Shown here: positions 36,804 through 43,383 of the stretch, in pieces | How positions within the stretch are numbered: the first letter of the stretch is position 1 | Layout of the letters: each line of letters opens with the position of its first letter | Source: Clostridia bacterium | GTDB lineage: Bacteria > Bacillota_A > Clostridia > Oscillospirales > CAG-272 | Assembly: GCA_017452945.1 (NCBI GenBank) | Contig: JAFTLD010000022.1 | Coordinates: 1 to 64,000, forward strand | Length of the DNA stretch: 64,000 bases | Reading direction: 5' to 3' | Made by a program: the position numbers and the translations under genes | Notes under the pieces: generated by a model | The model's input: only the letters and a program-made list of their open reading frames with translations | What the model was told of the DNA's origin: nothing | The model's database searches: none

Positions 36804-36832
36804 ATTATATCATAGATGGCATAAGCTGTCAA
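36804..36832 (-). promoter_or_regulatory. Distal leftward promoter
   Basis: Perfect consensus on the minus strand: TTGACA (36832-36827), 17-bp spacer, TATAAT (36809-36804). It would give a leader of about 150 bases before the ATPase gene. Confidence 0.7.
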
Positions 36833-36988
36833 TCAATCATTTGGGCGGATGGAATCAACCGCGAAGTGCGGGGACAAGTAAATCGTAGGGGCTGGCACCT
36901 CAACAGCCCAAAAGCAAATGCGTCAGCTTTGCATCCCCGAAAGTTTTACCGAACTTTGCCGAAATATATTGCTCCACGAAATCAACAA

Positions 36989-37010
36989 AAGGGCGGAAAA
37001 ATCCGCCCTT
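36989..37010 (-). terminator. Terminator of the esterase/oxidoreductase operon
   Basis: AAGGGCGGA (36989-36997) pairs with 37002-37010; on the minus strand it is followed by TTTTG. It comes 11 bp after the SASA esterase stop. Confidence 0.8.
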
Positions 37011-37020
37011 GGGTTTGAAT

Positions 37021-37851
37021 TCAAATATGCTCTGCAAACAAATGGCCAAGCTTGATGGTACTGCCTGCATCGTAATGATAGATATCAGGCTCCTCGACCG
37101 GCTCGCGCAAGGTGGTAAGCCCCGCACCGATGGTGTCTATGTAGTAGGTATTGGCATGGGTTTGCGCACGCGCTTTTTTGATCTCGTTGATCTCTTTGTA
37201 CAGCGTCCAGATCTCGGAAATGCCGCCGTCCACGTACACGCAATCCTTGGCAAAATACTGCCCGAACTCTGCGTGGATATCATCCAGCATGGTCTGATAC
37301 AGCGCGTCATATTGCGCTACGTGCTCGGGAATATCAGCATCGCCCTCGCCCTGCATCCAACACCACGCGATGATCTCTGGCTCGTATCCCTTGCTCTCTA
37401 AAAGTCCGATGCTTTCGGGCAAAATTTTCATCAGCTCGTTATAACACCAGCCAAAGTCGCGATAATGCTCTGCCACGGCCGCGTCGTCGTGCGCCTCTGC
37501 ACGATACGCCTCACCGCACGAGGGCGAGATCCAGTCATGCCACAAGCAAGAGCCGCCGTACGCACACTTGACGATGAAAAACTGCTGTCCCGGATAACGC
37601 TTTGTCAGCACCTCGGCCATGCCGACCTCCGGGCCGAAGGTGTCCTTGGTCAGCTCGGTGCAATTCAAGCCGGTCGTCACAAATCCGTTACTTTTTTTAT
37701 CGTGCGAATAGTAATTGATCTGCACGTCGGGATAGCCTGCGCGGTACTCTGCCACCTTTTCGGGAGCAAAATAATCGGGCAGATATTTGCAATGTCCAAC
37801 ACCCACCGCGTTGGATTGCCCTGTCAGCAGAATGATCTTGGCTTTTTTCAT
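37021..37851 (-). CDS. Sialate O-acetylesterase-type (SASA) SGNH hydrolase
   Basis: The 276-residue cytoplasmic esterase has LLTGQSNAVG (GQSN nucleophile block), FGPEVGMAE, CWMQGEGDA (WxQGExD block) and DIYHYD (Asp-x-x-His). These are the SASA family blocks for removing acetyl groups from sialic or other acetylated sugars. It is the last gene of a leftward run with a second SGNH hydrolase and an oxidoreductase, which suggests breakdown of an acetylated sugar. Confidence 0.87.
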   Translation of the reverse strand: MKKAKIILLTGQSNAVGVGHCKYLPDYFAPEKVAEYRAGYPDVQINYYSHDKKSNGFVTTGLNCTELTKDTFGPEVGMAEVLTKRYPGQQFFIVKCAYGGSCLWHDWISPSCGEAYRAEAHDDAAVAEHYRDFGWCYNELMKILPESIGLLESKGYEPEIIAWCWMQGEGDADIPEHVAQYDALYQTMLDDIHAEFGQYFAKDCVYVDGGISEIWTLYKEINEIKKARAQTHANTYYIDTIGAGLTTLREPVEEPDIYHYDAGSTIKLGHLFAEHI

Positions 37852-37867
37852 GCTACTTTTCCTTTCA

Positions 37868-38485
37868 TTACATCAACGGCTGAATCACACGCAGAATTTC
37901 CTGCGCAAAAATGCGATAGCCCTGCTCTGTGAAGTGTACGCCATCCGGGGACAAAAGCTCGACATGCTCCCGAGAGAGCGTGTAAAGATCTACAACCGGC
38001 AAGCAATATTTGCGTGCCAATTCGCAAACGCCCTGATTACGCAGTACAACCCTTTGGTCACGCTCAGCATCCAAGACGTGCGTGGTCAAAAGCAGCACGA
38101 GAGGGGTTCCCTTGAATTCCTCTTGCAAAAAGAGGATCATGCGCTCGTACGCGCTTACGTATTCCGTGGTATCCTCCAGATGCCAGCCGTGCAGACCGTT
38201 GTTGAAAAGGATAACCTTTCTCTCTCCCTGCTGGCTTGCAAACAAGCGAATCGAAGGCACGAGATGCGGATTATCCACAGCCTTGGACGTGCCAAACCCA
38301 TCAAAATAAATGCTTTGCCCCGACAAGGCGGTTGCAGCCGTTCTTGTTGCGCAAGAAATGGAATCCCCGATATACAGCACGCGCGGCACGCCCTCGGTGT
38401 CTGCATGCTCCCACCATACGTTATCCCATTCATAAGTTTCCAAGCAACCGCTCCGGTTGCCATACTCATACGTCAGATTGCTCAT
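37868..38485 (-). CDS. SGNH/GDSL-family hydrolase
   Basis: The 205-residue esterase has block I YIGDSISCA (nucleophile Ser), FNNGLHGW as the Asn block and DGVHFTEQG with the catalytic Asp/His. No signal peptide is present. Its ATG overlaps the oxidoreductase stop (ATGA). Probably a second carbohydrate deacylase. Confidence 0.88.
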   Translation of the reverse strand: MSNLTYEYGNRSGCLETYEWDNVWWEHADTEGVPRVLYIGDSISCATRTAATALSGQSIYFDGFGTSKAVDNPHLVPSIRLFASQQGERKVILFNNGLHGWHLEDTTEYVSAYERMILFLQEEFKGTPLVLLLTTHVLDAERDQRVVLRNQGVCELARKYCLPVVDLYTLSREHVELLSPDGVHFTEQGYRIFAQEILRVIQPLM

Positions 38486-39435
38486 TTGGACGCATATACC
38501 TCGTTAATGGTGTCAATGACGGCCTCAAGCTCCTCGGGCTTGACCATTTCGGGGAAGGTGCCTGCCTTGACGCAATCAATAAAGTAGCGCAGCTCATTAT
38601 AGTAGCCGTCCGACTGGGGAACGTAGCAGCCCTCTTCAATGGTACTTCCCGTATTCATATCCTGCACGGTCCAGTCTTCCTTGTAGATTTTAAGACCCAT
38701 ACCGTTAAATTCCAGCACGGCATGCTCAAACTGCATGCGGAAGGTTGCCGCAAACTGCACGGGCGCGTGGAACCATGCTGCCTCGCAGGCAATGCGTGCC
38801 TCTCCCAGCTTGTAGACGGCATGCATATAGTCCATACCGTGGAACACGTGCTCCACCTCGGGCTTGCCGAGCGTGTAGATCAGGAAATCCAAATCGTGAA
38901 TATGCAGATCGAACGGAACCATACCGCTACGGTTGGCATCCTGCATCCAGTTATCCCAGCTGACCGTGGGGATCGCACCGATGCGCGTCATAGTACCGCT
39001 GACCAGCTTACCGTATCTGCCCGTGTCAATGCAATCCTTGAGATATACGTACTCAGGCCACCAACGCAGCACCTGCGCGATCATGAAGCACTTGCCGTTT
39101 GCCTTTGCGGTGTCGTATGCGCGGGCAACGTCCTCGCGGTGCAGCGCGATCGGCTTTTCGGACACAACGTGAATGCCCTTTTCCATTGCCTTGATGGCAT
39201 AATCCACGTGCAAATAAGTGGGCAGCGTGATGTCCAGCACGTCGATCTGCTCATTTGCTAACATCTCGTCAAAATCGGTGTATTTTTTCGCGGTGATCTG
39301 ACCGTCATAGCGATCCATCATCTCGGGGCGAATGTCGCAAATGGCAACCAGCTCTACGTCCTCCATGCGGTTCCATGCGGATACGTGTGCGCCACTGATG
39401 CCGCCCATACCAATTTCTGCTACTCTGATTTTCAT
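38482..39435 (-). CDS. Gfo/Idh/MocA-family oxidoreductase
   Basis: The 317-residue protein has an N-terminal Rossmann domain (IGMGGISGAHVSAW; glycine motif modified from GxGxxG), EKP in SEKPIAL with the catalytic Lys, and a C-terminal dimerisation domain. These NAD(P)-dependent enzymes oxidise or reduce sugars and cyclitols. The start at 39435 has AGGAAG 7 bases upstream; an earlier in-frame ATG lacks this. It leads the three-gene operon 39435-37021. Confidence 0.9.
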   Translation of the reverse strand: MKIRVAEIGMGGISGAHVSAWNRMEDVELVAICDIRPEMMDRYDGQITAKKYTDFDEMLANEQIDVLDITLPTYLHVDYAIKAMEKGIHVVSEKPIALHREDVARAYDTAKANGKCFMIAQVLRWWPEYVYLKDCIDTGRYGKLVSGTMTRIGAIPTVSWDNWMQDANRSGMVPFDLHIHDLDFLIYTLGKPEVEHVFHGMDYMHAVYKLGEARIACEAAWFHAPVQFAATFRMQFEHAVLEFNGMGLKIYKEDWTVQDMNTGSTIEEGCYVPQSDGYYNELRYFIDCVKAGTFPEMVKPEELEAVIDTINEVYASK

Positions 39436-39476
39436 ACTTTTACTTCCTTTCAGAAAATTCATTTACATACAAAAAA

Positions 39477-39516
39477 AGTATATCACAAAATCCCCACGTT
39501 GTCAATCAACGTGGGG
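39477..39516 (-). promoter_or_regulatory. Oxidoreductase promoter whose -35 lies inside a perfect palindrome
   Basis: Minus-strand TTGACA (39505-39500), 17-bp spacer, TATACT (39482-39477). The palindrome CCCCACGTTG-TCAAT-CAACGTGGGG (39492-39516) includes the -35 in its loop and 3' arm. It could be an operator, the terminator of the upstream gene remnant, or both. Confidence 0.7.
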
Positions 39517-39541
39517 AAATTCATATACACAGCATCTATGA

Positions 39542-40055
39542 TCAAGCACCAATACCCAGATAATCTTCGGGAAGCTCAGGCTCCCCGTCGGGGTTGTAAT
39601 ACAGTGTAACGCCGTCATACTCGGAAGTAAGCATCAGATTTCCGTTCTCATAGTATTTTTCCCACAGGATCACACCGTAAGCATTATACTCGCGTTCATA
39701 CGCGCCTGTGGTATACTTAATATCCGCAAAGCCCGGGGAACGCGGTTTTTCCGTGGCTTGCTCCGACAAGTTGCCGTACTCGTCATACTGATACTCATAC
39801 GTAAACAAGCCTGCATACACGTCATCCTTGGTCGACAAAACCACGTCACCGTGTTCGTTATATTCGTGCGTGTAAGTCAGAATACTCTGCCGCCTCGGGG
39901 GAGTCCTTGATGCTCAGGAACAGATTGTACGCCCCTTGCAGGTCACCCGCTTCAAGCAGTTTCACGGCCTCTTTGCAGGTATTTTCCTCTTCCGTAAATC
40001 CCGGATTTTGCCCATTGCCACCCGAGCAAGCGGTCAGAAATAAAAGCATGCTCAT
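39542..40055 (-). pseudogene. Degraded YD-type lipoprotein gene (truncated signal, frameshift)
   Basis: Frame 1 from ATG 40055 reads MSMLLFLTACSGGNGQN and on to HARI-stop near 39858; the lipobox LTAC is there but the signal peptide is only about nine residues. A second frame, open through the same bases, continues as ILTYTHEYNEHGDVVLSTKDD to the stop at 39542 with Y-E-Y-D-x-x-G units like those of the 3941 lipoprotein. A shift near 39875-39895 would join the halves. The missing start of the signal and the abrupt join suggest deletions. It overlaps the PHP gene by ATGA. Confidence 0.65.
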
Positions 40056-41257
40056 TCGCCTTTTTCCACCCAGATCGGAGAGGTCCAACCGAAGCGTCCA
40101 TCGGCCAATTCCACGCGCAAATAGTAGAAATCTGCCTGCGTTTCCTGTTTATAGTCTAAAATTAACTCAGATGCTGCCGAAAGCGCCACGTAATCACGGC
40201 AATTCTTGACCAACGTGACGCGCTTGACCGACACATCGGACTTCACGCGATAAAAAATATGCAGGTCGCGGCTCTCGGGTCTGTGGATGCTCTCTCCCAT
40301 ATAGTGTCCATTGATGCGGAAATCGATCTCCATACGGCCGCCCATTTCGCCGCTCGCCTCGCCCATCATAAACGCATACGTGCGCTTGACCATAAGTGCC
40401 TCAAAAATGGCCGCGGGGGTGTTCTCTTTTGCCCACACACCCGTCACACCGGGGTATTTTTGCGGATACGGCAACGCAGGATCCACGCGCCCGTTCATGC
40501 CGCTATGGTCGTCCGAGCCACCGATCACACCCATTTTAGAGCCCTTACGCAAGGCATCCTGCCAAAAGCCTCCCTCGCAGCAAGCGCGCTCCGCCCAGGC
40601 AGGATTCCCCATATATTCAGCCGCATCACCGCGCGAGATCACCTCGATAAAAGGCGTGTGCAGCTCTGTCGGCATCGCGAGAAAGTCCGCATTAGAAGTC
40701 AGCGAATAGGTGTCATGCGGACAGGCAATGACGTCGTCACGTGCAAGCAGCGCACGCAGCTCACGCTGGGTGATCTCACCGTCACGCACACCGCGCACCA
40801 TTTCGGCATCAGCGTCGCGAAAATACAACACCAGATTGTTATAAAAAGGATAGGAATCGCGCTCATAACCAAGCAGCGTGGAAAACTTGCCGGGTTCGCA
40901 GTATTCCGCAGCCTTTTTCCGCATCAAATCCCACTTGGAAGGGCTTCCCTCCCACAAGGCAGGCCTGCCGACACCGCCGTGATCGTGATCGGTCAGCACA
41001 GCGAAATCCAAGCCGGCCAGATCGCGGATATTGCGAAAATACGTATCAATATCGGGGCGTCCGTCTGAAAGATTGGTATGACCGTGCATTTCACCAACCA
41101 AGGGGATCAGCTCGGGCGCGGGAGGGTCAAGACTGCGCTGTGCAGCGTTCAATTGTGCCCAATCAGCATTTTCGCCATGATAAACCGCATTGGTAAATGC
41201 AGCACAGCGGTTAGGCGTATCGTATCTCTTGGCTATATATTTATCGGGATGGTTCAT
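40052..41257 (-). CDS. PHP-domain metallohydrolase (CehA/McbA-like)
   Basis: The 401-residue protein shows the PHP metal motifs: GEMHGHTNLSDG (H-x-H), FAVLTDHDHGG, a conserved ACPHD, and GGSDDHSG. The C-terminal 100 residues form a beta domain. Members hydrolyse phosphoesters or related bonds with two or three metals. No signal peptide. It sits between a beta-propeller gene and the lipoprotein remnant on one transcript; the substrate is unknown. Confidence 0.85.
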   Translation of the reverse strand: MNHPDKYIAKRYDTPNRCAAFTNAVYHGENADWAQLNAAQRSLDPPAPELIPLVGEMHGHTNLSDGRPDIDTYFRNIRDLAGLDFAVLTDHDHGGVGRPALWEGSPSKWDLMRKKAAEYCEPGKFSTLLGYERDSYPFYNNLVLYFRDADAEMVRGVRDGEITQRELRALLARDDVIACPHDTYSLTSNADFLAMPTELHTPFIEVISRGDAAEYMGNPAWAERACCEGGFWQDALRKGSKMGVIGGSDDHSGMNGRVDPALPYPQKYPGVTGVWAKENTPAAIFEALMVKRTYAFMMGEASGEMGGRMEIDFRINGHYMGESIHRPESRDLHIFYRVKSDVSVKRVTLVKNCRDYVALSAASELILDYKQETQADFYYLRVELADGRFGWTSPIWVEKGE

Positions 41258-41283
41258 AAAATCCTCCTACTCACCACGGCTTA

Positions 41284-42453
41284 TCACAAAGCATTCTCCA
41301 TGATCGCCTTTTTGTCAAACGCAAACTGTCGGATGCACCGCTGTCCCTCGCCAAGCGAATCAAAGGACACCAGCGTCCCGTCCGGGTTAAAGCGGTTGTG
41401 CAAATCACATCTGCAATCGGTATTTCCCGTATCCTTGGAATAGATCGAAGCGATCCTGCAGCTTTTCTCCGTTTCAAAATCATACAAAAATATATCTCTG
41501 TACGGCACACCGCGAGGATATCCGTCCCCGATAAAGCAAGTCCTGTCGGGGTGATAAAGACAATGCGTGTCGCCTTGATTGATCTGCGCATCGTCCAGAT
41601 GCCGCCGCACACCCGTGGCATCATCGATAAAGTAAATTCCCCATTCGGGCAGCTGCGCGTAGATCATGATCTCTCCATCATTTTTCCAATCATAATGGGA
41701 ATTACCCGTGTAATCGGTCAGATTTCGCAAATCCGAACCGTCACGGTTGGCCGTGATCAACATGGTGCCCCACCGATCTCCTGCTTTTTCGGGGAAATCA
41801 CGCAGCAAAAACAAAAACCGTGATGCGCAAGGATTAAACGTAATGTGATTGACCACCAGCTTGCGCTCAGAGTGAGGCTTTTGCACAAAAGTTTTGGCCA
41901 GATCCCTGTAGCTGATGATCAGCTTTGCGGTATTTTGCTCGATATCCACCAAGAAAATACCGTCATTCGCAGGGGCATACTCGTCATAAAATCGGTCTTT
42001 CAGGTTGCAATACCCATACCCGGGGCGAAAATCCCAAATGCGCGGAAAATTGATCGAAAGCCCCCATTTTCTATCGCGCGAAAGATTGGCAAGCGGTGCA
42101 CAAAGCACCCTTTCTTCTCCCGTAGACACGTGCTTGATCACGCTGCAAAATTCACCGTTTCTGTAATCGTTGTAGATCACACGTTCATCGTCAAACCATT
42201 GCAAGAGGCTGCCCTGCTGGAAATTCCACGCTCGACTCTCGGCCACCTTATGAAATTGCTTATCCGCAAGCGTGATGTACCCGATCTCTGCGACGTCATC
42301 AGCCGTAGGAATACGGTCATGAAAGCCGACTCTGTGCGCAAGGTGCCGTTTCGATTGCTTGTCATATGGCTGCAGATCGTAATAGGCAAAGAAATAATCG
42401 TACCCATCATCCGGGCTGACGGTTTCTATGTTTACTTTGAAATATTCCTGCAT
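41284..42453 (-). CDS. Beta-propeller protein (TolB/oligogalacturonide-lyase-like)
   Basis: The 389-residue cytoplasmic protein has repeated blade-like segments (FFAYYDLQPYD, ADKQFHKV, GIFLVDIEQNTAKLI, HYDWKNDGEIMIYAQ, HCLYHPDRT). The spacing and the HYDW/DTHC histidine-containing segments recall PL22-type oligogalacturonide lyases, but identity is not certain. The start at 42453 has GGAGG 6 bases upstream. It has its own consensus promoter and leads the PHP gene. Confidence 0.65.
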   Translation of the reverse strand: MQEYFKVNIETVSPDDGYDYFFAYYDLQPYDKQSKRHLAHRVGFHDRIPTADDVAEIGYITLADKQFHKVAESRAWNFQQGSLLQWFDDERVIYNDYRNGEFCSVIKHVSTGEERVLCAPLANLSRDRKWGLSINFPRIWDFRPGYGYCNLKDRFYDEYAPANDGIFLVDIEQNTAKLIISYRDLAKTFVQKPHSERKLVVNHITFNPCASRFLFLLRDFPEKAGDRWGTMLITANRDGSDLRNLTDYTGNSHYDWKNDGEIMIYAQLPEWGIYFIDDATGVRRHLDDAQINQGDTHCLYHPDRTCFIGDGYPRGVPYRDIFLYDFETEKSCRIASIYSKDTGNTDCRCDLHNRFNPDGTLVSFDSLGEGQRCIRQFAFDKKAIMENAL

Positions 42454-42487
42454 GCAAACCTCCGTGTACGCTGATTTTTCTGATGTT

Positions 42488-42516
42488 ATTATAGCATAAA
42501 AGCACAGGTGTGTCAA
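42488..42516 (-). promoter_or_regulatory. Promoter of the propeller/PHP operon
   Basis: Perfect consensus on the minus strand: TTGACA (42516-42511), 17-bp spacer, TATAAT (42493-42488). Confidence 0.85.
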
Positions 42517-42575
42517 TCATACAGGATGCAGATTACACACACAACATATCGACGCGATCATGGCTAAAAAAGAGT

Positions 42576-42610
42576 GCGAAATAGCACCCCTGCCGCAGCA
42601 AGGGTGCTAT
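42576..42610 (-). terminator. Terminator at the distal end of the SipW/TasA-type operon
   Basis: ATAGCACCC (42581-42589) pairs with 42602-42610; on the minus strand the stem is followed by TTTCG. It lies 18 bp after the last gene of the cluster. Confidence 0.7.
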
Positions 42611-42627
42611 GTATCATTTTGTGAGTA

Positions 42628-43266
42628 TTATTCGCTGACATTCTCCACGGAATCGGGAGGCAAAACGGATCCGGTCTGCACAGTCGAATTGGAAGGAATG
42701 CCCCAATGCGGCGCAATGACCAGACTGCCGGGGGTAGTCCCCTCGTGCTTGACGGTAAACGTGATGCTCCTTGTGATCTCACCCATCACGGTTCCCTTGT
42801 AATTCTCGCCGATCAGATGTACGGTCGAAAGAATCTCACCGCCATTCAGCGTGACCTCACAATAGCCCTTGGCGGTGGCTTGATCGGAGGCGGTGACGGT
42901 CACGGTATACGTACCCACGCCATCCAGCGCATACGTCCAAACGCCATCTTTTTCGGTGCCGACCACTTCGGCCTTCGAGGCGTCGTCCGTCACGACAATA
43001 TCCACCACAAACTGTCCTGCCTCCAAGGTATTGGAGGGGCTGGAAACGTCCTGGTTGAACCAGGCAAAGGTCAAGGAACACAAAAGAACGATACACAGCA
43101 AAATACTGAAGATCGAAATAGTCAGGCTCTGGGAAAACGCTTTGTCTGTCAATGTATCTTGTTTTTGATTTTCTGTCAGATTTTCTGTCTGATTGCTTTG
43201 CAAATTGCCCTGCAAATTGCCCTGCAATGCTTCTTGCTTCTGATTCGGGGCGAATATGTTTTTCAA
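42628..43266 (-). CDS. SipW-dependent TasA-like secreted protein, distal gene of the cluster
   Basis: I place the start at TTG 43266 because AAAGGAGG lies 7 bases upstream; ATG 43287 has no ribosome site. The 212-residue product has a long Gln/Asn-rich N-terminal tail with NLQGN repeats (about 1-45), then the hydrophobic segment and LTFAWFN motif of SipW-type signals, then a beta-rich domain with an Ig-like stretch (VWTYALDGVGTYTVTVTA). The extended tail before the signal is unusual for this family. Probably a surface subunit or anchor. Confidence 0.7.
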   Translation of the reverse strand: MKNIFAPNQKQEALQGNLQGNLQSNQTENLTENQKQDTLTDKAFSQSLTISIFSILLCIVLLCSLTFAWFNQDVSSPSNTLEAGQFVVDIVVTDDASKAEVVGTEKDGVWTYALDGVGTYTVTVTASDQATAKGYCEVTLNGGEILSTVHLIGENYKGTVMGEITRSITFTVKHEGTTPGSLVIAPHWGIPSNSTVQTGSVLPPDSVENVSE

Positions 43267-43305
43267 GAGTCGTCCTCCTTTCGTCATTTTCGAATTTTTG
43301 CACAG

Positions 43306-43373
43306 CGGCAGTCAAAAGGCACAAATTTTCACTTATGCCCTTTGATTGCCGCCCAAGCCCCGAAGGGCTTGGG
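43306..43373 (-). repeat. Intergenic double-hairpin repeat, copy A
   Basis: Inverted repeat CGGCAGTCAAAAGGCACAA (43306-43324) / TTATGCCCTTTGATTGCCG (43333-43351; four mismatches, mostly G-U tolerated in RNA), then CCCAAGCCC-CGAA-GGGCTTGGG (43352-43373). Confidence 0.8.
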
Positions 43374-43383
43374 GGGATATTTC

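Larger units (their letters stand above)
36653..37020 (-). other. Regulatory interval upstream of the ATPase/helicase pair
   Basis: The interval holds two leftward promoters, a possible 21-residue ORF between them, a short GTAGGGGC motif at 36884 like that in the 6195 repeat, and a terminator at 36989-37010 for the esterase operon. Nothing else is recognised. Confidence 0.6.

Noticed and set aside
36884..36900. Second copy of the 6195 palindromic element
   Set aside because: Only a short CGTAGGGGC match with no mirrored arm; at most a fragment.
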